NCBI RefSeq assembly: GCF_034140825.1 | Contig: NC_089039.1 | Coordinates: 23,897,001 to 23,961,000 of the forward strand | DNA length: 64,000 nt | DNA from: Oryza sativa Japonica Group | Lineage: Eukaryota; Streptophyta; Magnoliopsida; Poales; Poaceae | Direction: 5' to 3' | In this document: piece after piece, positions 35,875 through 46,265 of the stretch | Layout: each line of letters starts with the position of its first letter | Numbering within the stretch: position 1 is the stretch's first letter | Program-made: the position numbers and the translations under genes | Notes under the pieces: model-generated | Seen by the model: the letters and a program-made list of their open reading frames with translations, nothing else | The model's database searches: none | What the model was told of the DNA's origin: nothing

Positions 35875-37049
35875 TCACGGCAGAATCCAAACCGGCGGCG
35901 TGTAGTACGACGGGCCTTGCTCCGGCAAGAGCTTGTCCACGCGGCCGGTAACCGCCTCCGCCGCCGCCGCCGCCGCCGGCGGCAGCCACTTGCCGTTGTC
36001 GCTGCAGGGGAACTGGGCAAAGGGATTCAAGATTTGGAACGCCTCATCGTAGAGTCTCCCGTCATCCAGGAAGTAGACGCCCTCGTTGAACTCGGCGCCC
36101 GGATACTTGTCCGCGTCGTACGATCTGGAGCAGCCTCGCGCGACGAACAACATCCGCCCACCCAGCGATTCCAGCTCCTTCCAAGCGTATGGTGCCCCGT
36201 CGTTGTTGATGGGCGTCTCATGCACCATCTCGAACACCTTGAACGCCCATGTCCCCGGCGGCAGTTGGGGAGGATGAGGAACGAGCCTGACGACCATGAG
36301 GAGATTCTCGCCGGACTCCACCAGGTAACGAACAGCGATGGCTCCGCCGTAATCTCGCCCACCACGCGAGAAGCGGCGAACCACCATGGGCGGTATCTCC
36401 AGATTGCCGTCGTCGTCTTCGTGGAAGCCCGCTACAGGAAAAACATGGAGGTTTTCTTCCCTGGTGAGGAAATGGAAGCTTCCCTTGTGGTGTATGACAT
36501 CCTCCAGAACTGACGTGGTGACGAACTCAACAGCAGTCGCCTTCTCCACAACTTGATGCTCCATGCGCCAGAACACATGAACGCGTGGATCGTACATCAC
36601 GCGTGGATCGTACATGAACGCGTGGATCGTACATCCGGTGGCGAAGAGAGGGTCGCGGCCACCATGTCCGTGCCCGTGTCGGGGAAGTGGAATCGCGTGC
36701 CGTTGCGGAGGCTGAGTAGCGCGTAGTCCAGGATTTGGCCGAAGGCGACGAAGACCCAGCCACCGTCGTAGGCGCCGAAGTAGCGCGCGGTGCGTGCGTC
36801 GGCCGGGAGCGGGGGGCGGAAGGCGTGGGTGGCGCAGCCGGCGAGGGCGCACGCGAAGGAAGGCCCGTCGGCGCGCGGGACGAGGATCGATGGGAGCGGC
36901 CTCGTCCCCGGCCGCGGCTGCTCAGGCTTGACGGCGACGCGCCAGTTGCGGCAGACTCGGGCCATGCGGCGCCGGTCGACGAGGCACGGGAGACGCTTGA
37001 GGATGAATCCGAGCACGTCGGCGTCGAGGTCGCGCCATGGCGAGTCCAT
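35875..37049 (-). pseudogene. F-box-like/DUF295 gene I, broken in the middle
   Basis: Starts MDSPWRDLDADV. The F-box-like helix is altered ([22 protein letters not shown]). The first part reads 150 codons to ATLSSPPD, then leaves the family frame and stops at 36597. The second part, from about 36635 to the stop at 35875, keeps every later block in another frame: [55 protein letters not shown] and PVWILP. The break coincides with three copies of a 17-bp sequence that replaced the segment present in gene H. The two halves are otherwise well preserved, so inactivation is recent. An intact TATA box remains. Confidence 0.8.
36581..36634. repeat. Local triplication inside gene I
   Basis: ACGCGTGGATCGTACAT occurs at 36581-36597, 36599-36615 and 36618-36634. 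Gene H has one copy at the same place, followed by coding sequence that is missing here. Confidence 0.9.
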
Positions 37050-37177
37050 TGGAGAGGCGGAGGCGCGGCTTGCCGGTGGCGAGGCGAGGAGGAGGAATGG
37101 AACCGATGGATTCCTCTGCTTCTGGAAGAAGGAGGAGATGTGCTTGGTTTGGAAGGGGGATGGGGGACTGGGCCTCA

Positions 37178-37184
37178 TTTATAG
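37178..37184 (-). promoter_or_regulatory. TATA box of gene I
   Basis: CTATAAA on the minus strand, about 130 bp from the ATG, between GGGCCTC and GGGCCAGC, followed by TTGGGCCCC. It still looks usable although the gene is broken. Confidence 0.6.
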
Positions 37185-37210
37185 GGCCAGCTTTCTTGGG
37201 CCCCAAATCT

Positions 37211-37912
37211 TGAGGCGGATAAATGGGCTAAAATTTATGAAGGCTTTACTTTTTCTTTTTCATAAGTGACCTTCCGGGAATTTAAAATTCAAACTGGGAG
37301 TTCGTTTGTGATGCCAGCTCTGCCATGCATATTTTTGTTTTGAGGTCGGATGGGTGCCATGTCTGTATATTTTCGGCAAAAGCACGGCTTGGCGAGCGTC
37401 TAATCTAGTGTTTTTGTTGTACCATCAGACTGATGCACAAGTTCAGAAAAAGTGAACAAGGAATTCAGAGATAAGCATCCTGTGTATGTATCAACATTTC
37501 CTCATCCCCTTCTCTCTGTAAAGGACGAGCTGTGAACTGAGCATCCTTCAGTTCAGCACTAATGAAAAGATTAACCATATCGCCTACAGAAAACATGTGT
37601 GCCTATGTTACTAAAGATGATGACCTCATTGGACCAATAACTTTTTCTATCTTTTTTTTCTCTTTTTTTTTCCTGTAGGATAATAACCATCTGTCCATCT
37701 GAACTGTTAACCTGCTTGAATGCCTTTTCTCAAAAAAAAAAAAAAGGGTTAACCTTCCCTGCTCCCATTTGTTTCTCCTGTCTGCTAGACACGATTCTGC
37801 ACCATATGTACATCCGAACTTTACGTTCTCAAAAAAAAAAAACATTTAGGCCCAAGAAGAAACGCTCAGCAAAGAGCAGCGATCCAAACTTCAGGCCCAA
37901 GAAAACCGGCAC
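37211..37912. other. Divergent spacer between I and J
   Basis: No gene seen. Contains upstream DNA of I ('ttttgaggtcggatgggtgcc', shared inverted with gene F) and, from about 37795, upstream DNA of J that mirrors gene E's. Poly-T and poly-A runs occur near 37650 and 37732. Confidence 0.5.
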
Positions 37913-37919
37913 TATAAAT
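37913..37919 (+). promoter_or_regulatory. TATA box of gene J
   Basis: TATAAAT, 119 bp upstream of the ATG, followed by TGGGCCCAA. The same arrangement as gene E. Confidence 0.7.
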
Positions 37920-38031
37920 TGGGCCCAACCACTTGCTCGGCTGGCAAAAGGCTGGCCTTCTCTGCTTCTTCTTCCAAACCAATCCACTCTGTTCCCCTCT
38001 CTTCCCCTGCTTCCAGAAGCCAAGTTCAAAC

Positions 38032-39402
38032 ATGGCGCACAACGACGAAGCGTCCTCGTCGCGTTCCACCTCCTCCGCCGCCGCCCAACCCTCGCCACCG
38101 CCACCTCCACGCCTCGCCCCCGCCCCCGCCTCCGCCTCCGCCTCTCCCATGGACGCGGCGGCGCCCGCGCGCGACTTCATGGCGGAAGCCCTCCGCCTCG
38201 TCCACAACCGCCTCACGTGCCTCGTCGACCGCCGCACCATGGCCCGCGTCTGCCACGACTGGCGCGCCGCCGTCAAGCCGCTGCAGAACGCGCCGCATCT
38301 CCGCCCGCTCCCGTGGATCCTCGTCCCGCGCGCCGACGGCCCTTCCTTCTCGTGCGCCCTCCGCGGCTGCGGCGGGCACGGCCTCGGCGTCCCGGACGGC
38401 GCGCGCGCCGCGCGCTGCTTCGGCGCCTACGACGGCGGCTGGATCTTCCTCGGCGAGACCTGCCGCAACACGCTCCTCAGCCTCCGCGACCATCAGCTGC
38501 GCTTCAACCTCCCCTTTTTTGTCCGCCCGGACAAGACGGCTGCTGAATTGGGGCGGCCAGACGGCCCTGTCCCTAACACTGGTGTGATCATGCTCGCCGC
38601 GACGCTCTCTTCGCCACCGGAGGACGAGGATTGCGTCGCCGCCGCCATCATCACCTACTGGCCCTTCCAGGCTGCTCGACGCACTCACGCATTCTGGCGC
38701 GTTCAGTCAGCAAATGCTTCCCAGGATCAGGTTGCGGCGATGGGGCATGGCCCTAGTGCCATCGACGAGCCAGCTCTGGAGGATGTCATACACCACAAGG
38801 GAGCCTTCCTTTTCCTCACCGCAGAAGAAGACCTCCATGTTTTCACAGCACGGGATTTCCATGAAGACGGCGACGGCAACATGAAGATGGCGCCCAGGGT
38901 GATTCTTCGCTTCTGGCGTGGCCGGCGCGATTATGGCGGAGACGTCGTTGCTCGCTACCTGGTGGAGTCCCGCGGCAATCTCCTCATGGTGGTCAGGCGC
39001 GTTCCTGCTCCTCTTGCCGCGCCGCCGACGACATCGGCGTTCAAGGTGTTCGAGATGGTGCAGCCGCCGCCGAGGAAGCGGAACAAGGCCCTGCACGGCT
39101 GGAAGGAGCTGGAGTCGCTGGGTGAGCGGATGCTGTTCGTCGCGCGAGGCTGCTCCAGATCGTACGACGCGGGTGACTATCCGGGCGACGAGTTCGGCGA
39201 GGGCGTCTACTTCCTGGATGACGGGAGGCTCTACCGCGAGTCGACAGTGTTCGCTTCTCGCGCCGTCGCGGGGAAATACCCCTGCAGAGACACCGGCAAG
39301 TGGCTACCGGCGGCGGATGCGGCGGGGGTTCCGCGTGTGGACAAGTTCTTGCCGGAGCAAGGCCCGTCGGACTACTCACCGCCGGCGTGGCTTCTCCCCT
39401 GA
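38032..39402 (+). CDS. F-box-like/DUF295 protein J
   Basis: Single-exon 456 aa, the longest member. The leader [12 protein letters not shown] continues as a Pro/Ala/Ser-rich stretch (about residues 1-40), then the F-box-like helix (about 50-85: [22 protein letters not shown]). The propeller region matches E block for block: [109 protein letters not shown] and SPPAWLLP. It has a short deletion after GGWIFL relative to E. The start agrees with A and E; an in-frame Met 33 codons upstream lies in the leader. Predicted SCF adaptor. Confidence 0.88.
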   Translation: MAHNDEASSSRSTSSAAAQPSPPPPPRLAPAPASASASPMDAAAPARDFMAEALRLVHNRLTCLVDRRTMARVCHDWRAAVKPLQNAPHLRPLPWILVPRADGPSFSCALRGCGGHGLGVPDGARAARCFGAYDGGWIFLGETCRNTLLSLRDHQLRFNLPFFVRPDKTAAELGRPDGPVPNTGVIMLAATLSSPPEDEDCVAAAIITYWPFQAARRTHAFWRVQSANASQDQVAAMGHGPSAIDEPALEDVIHHKGAFLFLTAEEDLHVFTARDFHEDGDGNMKMAPRVILRFWRGRRDYGGDVVARYLVESRGNLLMVVRRVPAPLAAPPTTSAFKVFEMVQPPPRKRNKALHGWKELESLGERMLFVARGCSRSYDAGDYPGDEFGEGVYFLDDGRLYRESTVFASRAVAGKYPCRDTGKWLPAADAAGVPRVDKFLPEQGPSDYSPPAWLLP

Positions 39403-42259
39403 GATTGCTCATGTTAGTTTTGATCGTCCTGGTACAGGTATGATTCGCTATTGATTTGTTCGAGATGTCCTTCTCCTCTTGTTTGGGTGGATGATGTAGT
39501 CTTCCTGATCCGGTATGATAATTCTCGATCAATCAGTATAATTCTCCTTGCTGAGTCAGACTTGCATGAACGCAATGCATGTGATGTGATCTCTGGACTC
39601 TGGTCTGATGATTTGTATGAATGCAGCAACGTTTTGGCTTTCAGTACTTGGATTGAGTCTATGCATCATTGTTTATGCAGTTAATAATAATGCAATGAGA
39701 AAATGTGCCCAATTATCCGTGCTTAATTTTCTTGATAGAAGAATTCTTTGCATGAAATGGATTTGCAATGTAGCTGAATTTCTTCTCCGAAGCCAAATTT
39801 CAGTTTGTTAACTGTTCACAGATCAGTTTCAGGCTTTCAGCTAGATGTGAAAGATGCAGGTCGTTTATGTTTTCTTTCATCATGCGATGTTGTATGATCG
39901 TCTGAATGTCATTTGTTCTTCTATAGATTGCTACTACTGATGGTGCTGAATTTACTTTCTGTGCCACGATTTATTCCTAGATTGTGTGCATGATGTAGAA
40001 TGTTGAGTACAATTTAGTAGCAGAGGGCTTCTTGGTCGCCAAAATCATTTAGAGATAACAGGCTTTTGTTAATATGTTCACTAGTACTGATTAGAGGACA
40101 ATTTGTACAAACTAAGGATTGATTAGAGGATATTCTGCTCTGCAAACAGGGCAGAATGAGTGGTAAATTTGTTAAATTCACGGAGAGGATGTTTCTCTGC
40201 ATATTCATTTTTCTGAACTTGTAGCACCATTTTGTCTAATAGTTGGTCAATTGTTCATGAGATGGTTCATGGTTGGTCGCTTGATTACTAGTGTTAACTC
40301 GGTTAGAATCGGACTGTTAAGCATCTGGAACAGTTAGTTTGATAAGCCTACGAGATCACAAGACCCATGAGCCATGATTTGGATTGCATTAGTGCATAAT
40401 GTGCTTAATTAGCAGTAAGAATTAAGTATTCTCTGCATCAAATGGATTTAAGAATGACAGTGAATTGTCAACAAGCAACTGAATGTTGTCTGCTTCAGTT
40501 GCTTGTTGACTGTCCAAGATGGGGCTGGGGTAAGCTACTGCATCTCTTCTGACGATCTAAGCAGGATTCTAGTTGCTGCTACATAGTATCATAACTGATT
40601 TCTAGTATTCTTCGCATTTTCATAATCTGGCATGTCAAGCTCTCGGTTTATTTAAACTTAGATGAGATAACACTGCGCATCATTTTCAGGCTTTTCAGCT
40701 AGCTGTGAAAGATGCACATGATTTTTTATTTCTTTCTTCATACTTGTTATTGTCTGATCGGTTGAAAGGTGACAAAAAAGTTTAAACGTACAGTAAATAA
40801 TTCGTCCTGTGTTGTTTGTTCTTCTGTAGGACTACTATTGATGCCACTTAATTTATTCTGCCCTGATTTTCCCCTATTATGTGCATGGTGTAGAATATTG
40901 AGTATATTTCAGTAGCAGATGAACCGGCTAAACGGTCAAGATATGGTTATTAGTTACTAATCTGAAGTGCTCAGCAATTTTCAGTAGCACAGCCTTTTGA
41001 CAAGCACCATGTTAACCTGTTCACTAGTAATCAGATGGTTTTCTGCTCTAAAGAAAGGGGGAAATGAGAGTAAATGTTGAGACACGAAGAGGATGTTTAT
41101 CCGGGAACGCTGAGATTTGGAGGGAGAGACGTCCCTCCAAACATTGTTTATCTGCAATCTGCATTCGCCATCCATTTTCCTGAACTTGTAGCATCAGCGG
41201 ATCTGCCTATTTGGTATGAAATGTTTTTTAAGGGTACGAAATTGTTTTCTAACGGTACGAAATTGTTATTAGATGGAATTACGAGTGCTATCGCGAATAG
41301 AATTTATAGGCTATTAAGGTCACAATTCTAGCAATCGCAGAACAGGGTATTTGGGACTAGAAAAGCGAAGCCTTTACTGTATTTTCGACCGACAGTTCTC
41401 TGCCTAAACAATTCTTCAGGCCCGTTCTTCTATGGGTCCTGTAGGCCCATTTAGATCAGCCCATGAAACATTATCATGTCGGCCCGCTTACTCTCCTAAA
41501 CTAGGCCCATGCGTGACAAGAAATTGCTGACGCCAAGTTCAAGTCTGAAACTTGTAGATCTTGAACTAATTTCTAATGCTTCAAAATTGTAGCAGCATTT
41601 TGGTGGTAGAGTGATGGGACTTGGGGACGATATCGCCACCAAGCTAGATTCTGAACCACAGTGCAGGAAGACGTAAACCATTAATTATCCTGCCGCAGAC
41701 TGCAATAATTCAGCAAGCAGAAGTGATTAATAGTTGATCATAGATTCATAGGAGTGAAAATGAACACATGCATCTCAAAAAACCGTAGGAATTCCATATG
41801 AAATTCCACGAGAAAATCGATAAAATATTCCGCGTCCCAAAATAGATATCGGTTTGTTTAGGATAGCTTCAGACAGTTACATCTTCTCCAGAATCAAAAG
41901 TTTCTCCTAAACAAATCGGTTTTTCGTTCAGAGAAGATATAGTTACAGAGTCCATGGAACTGATTTTTTTTGTATATTCTCACAATTTAAATTCCCACAC
42001 GCCACTTCTCAAAATCTAAATATCCACGAACAGACCCAGCCTCGCCGCGATCCGTGACCGCGAGCAGCAACAAGTGGCCACCAGCCCACCACTGCCCCCA
42101 CTGTGGCAATACCGGCGCCGTGTTTGCTCCTAGCGTACGTGCGTACGCAGCGTACCAACGTAACGCACTAACGCGCCCGTGGTTGCTGCGTGCTCGCAAG
42201 AGCAAGATGCAAACCGTTCAGTCCAAAAGCTGGTCTCCTTCTAAACTCTAACAAGATAA
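39403..42259 (+). other. Gene-free region 3' of J
   Basis: No gene seen. To about 41300 it carries two rounds of family 3'-flank blocks: 'agctag.tgtgaaagatgca' near 39839 and 40700, and 'tgtagaat.ttgagta' near 39995 and 40890. Either an ancient tandem flank duplication or a lost gene could explain this. 41340-42259 is unique-looking intergenic DNA. Confidence 0.45.
41094..41152. repeat. 43-bp hairpin insertion with 8-bp duplication
   Basis: TGTTTATC occurs at 41094-41101 and 41145-41152. Between them are 43 bp containing a perfect hairpin, TTTGGAGGGA (41116-41125) with TCCCTCCAAA (41132-41141). An 8-bp duplication would fit a hAT-type event, but no clear terminal repeats are seen. Confidence 0.4.
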
Positions 42260-42462
42260 AGATTTTTTTTTCTTCGGTACTCGTTAGCACGCTTCTCAAA
42301 CTGTTAAAAAGTAGTGTGCTTCGTACGAAAATTTTCTATATATAAGTTGCTATAAAAAACAAATAAATCCATTTTTCAAACTTTTAATAATTACGATTCA
42401 ATTAATTATGTGCTAATGACTTGTCTCGTTTTTCGTGCGCGATTAATCCTTGTAGGGTGATG
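42260..42462. mobile_element. Probable rice MITE, family unnamed
   Basis: Resembles a common rice repeat ('actcgttagcacgcttctcaaactg', 'aagttgct.taaaaaa', 'attaattatgtgctaatg', 'ctcgtttttcgtgc'). Boundaries and target duplication could not be set. Confidence 0.4.
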
Positions 42463-42865
42463 CTAATGACTAAGCCGAGAAGATGATGCTGACCATGTCC
42501 GTCGTCATGGATGGTGGTTGAGCGAAACTTTCGGCGAGGGGAGAGGAGGAGGAGCCAGCCTCATGATGATCAGCCTGCTTGCAGATATCATCCTTAGCTC
42601 ATATGCAGCTGAGCTGGTGCGAGTGAGTGCTTGGCCGGCGAGGCGGCGACGTCGGTCCGTAGTATTCTGGAAAGGAACAAGGCACCAAACGCCCTTTTTT
42701 TTTTTTTCTCTTCCAGAGTTCAGAGACAGTAGTAGGTCTAGTCTCTCTGGTTCAGAGTTGGCATGTACAGTCTCTGCAAGGTGGAGAACAGACAGTTTTG
42801 ATGTTCACAATTCAGACATGCAGTTTGTGGTTTCAGACGCTGTGTGAAGAAGATGCAGAAATGTA

Positions 42866-43007
42866 CTCCTTCCGTCCAAAAAAAACTTCAACCTAAGAGA
42901 AATCTCCCTCCTAAGACAATAAATCTGGATAAAAATAGTCCAGATTTATTGTACTAGAAGGAACCCCGAACTCCTCTTAGGTTGAGTTTTTTTTTAGACG
43001 GAGGGAG
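42866..43007. mobile_element. Stowaway MITE
   Basis: 142 bp with termini CTCCTTCCGTCC and GGACGGAGGGAG-type inverse, flanked by TA. A long internal palindrome pairs 'aacctaagag' with 'ctcttaggtt'. Confidence 0.85.
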
Positions 43008-43469
43008 TACATAGTAGTAGCGATTAAAATGGTTTCCATGTTTTGGGCATGTGGATCTTGGATGAATTTGTACAATATATTGTTAGTTAATTCTAGTATT
43101 AATTGGGGGGGGGGGGGAATTTTGCCTCGCAACAGTGGAAGGCTGGTAGCTTAGAACAAGAAATGGAGGAGAAAGATAGACAGGGAAGAATTTCCTGCTT
43201 TAATTAACCCCCTTTTCTTCTTCTTCTTCTTAGAAATATTTACACTTTCATCCCTCTGGTTTTCTGCTAAAAAAAAGACCCAAAACCATACTCACCAAGA
43301 GGGATTTTCTTTTCAGTGTACAGTGACACCCAATTTGAGGTTTCATTTCAGGATCAGAGAGAAAGAGGCAGCCAAGAGCAACTCTTCTGCTCTCAGGCCC
43401 AAACAATGTTGGAAATTCAAGGCCAAAAAAAAAAGAAAAAAAAAGAGAAAGAAAGAAACAGGCTAATTA

Positions 43470-44174
43470 TTAGGAGGACCAGCTCCTGAGCAGGGAGGGC
43501 TTGCCGAACATCTGCTCCAGCGCCAGCACGACGGCCATGGCCACCGACACCTCCATCCCCGGCCGCACCACCAGCCGGAACACGTCCGTCCCCACCGCCT
43601 CCTTCGCCTGCACCTCCGCCACCACCGCGCGCCGCCGCGCGTCGTACACCGCGCAGCTCCGCCGCAGGTACGAGCCTTCGATCTCGTAGCCACCGCCGCC
43701 GCCGGCGCCGAGGGCGACGCCGCAGGGCGCGACGTGCGCCATGGTCTTGACGCTGCCGCCGCCGCGGACGTACTGCGGCGTCCGCTTCACGGCGTAGAGC
43801 GGCGGGAGGCGGGTCTCCTCCCCGGGGTGGACCAGCCACTGGTCGCCCCCAAGCCCGAGCTGGCTGCCGATCGCCTTCTTGCGGCGGACGGTGAGCACGG
43901 GCACGCCCGCGGCGTCCATGAGCACCACCTCCGCGCGCGAGTCCGCCGCGTAGCTGTCCACCCGGTACACCAGGTCGCCGCTCGCGTCGAACACCGTGAA
44001 CCCCCTGCAGTTGAACAGTAGCGACTTCCTCCACACCGTCAGCACCACATCCCCGCCCGCCGCCGCCGCCTTCGTCTTCATCACGCTGTCCCCCGCCGCC
44101 ATCGCCGCCGGTGGCGCCATCGGCGGCTGGATCAGCGACGGCACGGCCAGGTTGGGGTGCACCTTGGCCGCCAT
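43470..44174 (-). CDS. LURP-one-related (LOR, DUF567) protein
   Basis: 234-aa protein, single exon as read. LOR proteins have a tubby-like 12-strand barrel and no known enzymatic activity; Arabidopsis LURP1 is needed in defence against an oomycete, but roles of most relatives are unknown. Visible blocks: after a 35-residue N-terminal region, VVLTVWRKSLLFNCRGFTVF, then DLVYRVDSY, VVLMDAAG.PVLTVRRKK (a typical LOR motif), WLVHPGEE, ALGAGGGGGYEIEGSYLRRS, YDARRRAVVAEVQAKE and GTDVFRLVVRPGMEVSVAMAVVLALEQM. The ATG at 44174 is the first after the TATA box (44268-44275) and gives the usual length. A Gly run enlarges one loop. No breaks seen. Confidence 0.92.
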   Translation of the reverse strand: MAAKVHPNLAVPSLIQPPMAPPAAMAAGDSVMKTKAAAAGGDVVLTVWRKSLLFNCRGFTVFDASGDLVYRVDSYAADSRAEVVLMDAAGVPVLTVRRKKAIGSQLGLGGDQWLVHPGEETRLPPLYAVKRTPQYVRGGGSVKTMAHVAPCGVALGAGGGGGYEIEGSYLRRSCAVYDARRRAVVAEVQAKEAVGTDVFRLVVRPGMEVSVAMAVVLALEQMFGKPSLLRSWSS

Positions 44175-44267
44175 TGCTCGATCAACTACTAGGTGATCGA
44201 GGAGAAATCAAGAAATGCAAAGAGCGAGGTGGTGATTAGGTCAGGGTTCGAGAAGGGTGGTGGTGAG

Positions 44268-44275
44268 TATATATA
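44268..44275 (-). promoter_or_regulatory. TATA box of the LOR gene
   Basis: TATATATA about 95 bp upstream of the ATG, in a plausible position for a core promoter with a short leader. Confidence 0.65.
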
Positions 44276-46260
44276 CACGGGAGATGGACAGGAATGCCCC
44301 TGGGATAATTAGGTTGGGTTGGAAGGGTTATGTGGCTGATGGCTGTCACGTGTGTATGGGACATGGGACGCCATCAACTAATAATGACCTTTCACCTTTG
44401 TGCAAAGGAAGATTAGTCCTAAGTGAGATTTTTAATAAGATTAGTACTTTGAAGCTTTGGACAAAGGACTCTAGCTAGATGGAAGCTTAACTGACAAGCA
44501 TATTAGATCCAGGCTTTTGCCAATTTTGAAACGATTTTTTAAAAAAATTCAGGTTTATTCGCGGTTATGTTAGAATGTGCCTCTAGCAAAAGAAAAATAT
44601 TGATTTTTTTAACTTAGCAAAAAAGGGTTTCAAAGTCAGTAAAACCCTGTTTAAATTCTACTATTTTCTTTTCAAAACTTTAGTCCCTATTTTTGCATTA
44701 CAAAATGAAAAATCATAGTCCTTAAAATGCTCCTTAAGGTAAAAAAAATATTGATGTTTAGGACCAGATTTGATTCTCAAAATATTATAAGTTTAACTAA
44801 ATCTTATTCTGAACATTAAATATTTATTTATGATAGAAATCAATGAAAAGGATAAGTAGTCAAAGTCAATGGACTTGTTTGTTCGAGCCTATTTGTTGCG
44901 GTTCATATTTTCGTTAGTCGAAGGCATGATATAAAAGTTTACATTTCTACTTTTATTGGCTCTAAACTAAAATCGAATACCGGGAAACCTCTAATGATGT
45001 TATTTCATCTATCAGAGTTTAAATCTTGATGCACACGAATATTACGCATATTCAAGTGAGTTTTCAACAGGATTGCAGTTAGATCAGGGATGTAACGTTG
45101 GTTTCCATTTATTAGAGCATGTGTTAAGGGGACATATTCGTGGGAGTGTGAGTGTGGCGTTGGTGTGTGTGCACGCGTTTCGTGTAATTAAAAAATTAAA
45201 TCAAATATAGAAATGAACGGAAAAAAAAATCCAAAAATGAAGTTTGAAAATCTTAAATTGACTACGGCGCCGGATCTGCTACACCCCAAAATCCTGTGGT
45301 GCACATGAACCCAAGAGAGTCTCGAACCGGCGAAAAGTCAAAAATTCTCTCGCGGAATCGGATAGAAACCGGAGGGGCGGCGCGGCGTCGACGCGTGGCG
45401 CGAGGGGGATATTCGGGTGGCGACGATGAGGTAGACGACGCGCGTGGGGGCGGCGGCGGCGGCGTCAGCACGCGGCGTGGTCGGCTGGAGATTACGATGG
45501 CTAAACATGGTTTTTATTAGGGGAGATTATTATTATTATTATCAGTGGAAGCCAAGGAAATGATCCCATCAATCGACTCGTACACCCAATCACAGTCCGA
45601 GATTTATATCGTTAGCTGACCAAGAACGGGTAGTCAAGTTGCGTTGATTTTTTTCTGTTATTTAGGTGCAGCTCTTTTTATTATTATTATTTTAGATTTT
45701 CATTTCAAGCTTGCCAACCTTGTAAAAAGTTAATTCTTCGTTTATATATTTTCTGTATAAAATTATCTGGAAATTTTTTTGAATAATATCTTTTTAGTTT
45801 TGTAAAAGTTACTTCATACGGTCATATAATAACCCATCAATTATTCATAAATTTCAACTATATCAAACTTGTAGTACAACGATATGATACGAGTTTATAT
45901 CGATCAGAAATGCAACTGTCATAGCTAGCAGAGGGGCAGAGACAAAAATAGGATAGCTAGGGCTGCAGCCCTACACATGAATCTAAATATCCATTAGCAC
46001 TGTACTTTAAAACTTCAAAAAGCAGAAAATTAAAGGCAAAGCTACGTAAATTACATTAGTTGAGGCTTAGACTTAAAAGAATATGGCAGCTGGTAATTCG
46101 TATTTTATCGGGTGAAGCTAAATGACCAATGGTCTAGTCGTCCAATGGTACGAATCCGCGACAACAAATTCTGGTTTAATTTCTTCTAGGAATTTAAAAT
46201 ATTTTTATTTTTCTCTTTTTTTATGTTTTTTCTTTCATGTTTATGTTTTTTTTCTCCTAC
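44276..46260. other. Intergenic, no gene seen
   Basis: AT-rich spacer upstream of LOR with one GC-rich island (about 45260-45500, enriched for 'ggcggcg'), in which I find no conserved protein or clear element ends. Confidence 0.5.
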
Positions 46261-46265
46261 TAGAG

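Larger units (their letters stand above)
35016..37210 (-). repeat. Direct duplication unit, I copy
   Basis: Second copy of the unit at 28515-30620, including gene I, its 3' flank and its promoter. This copy lacks the MULE. Confidence 0.75.
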
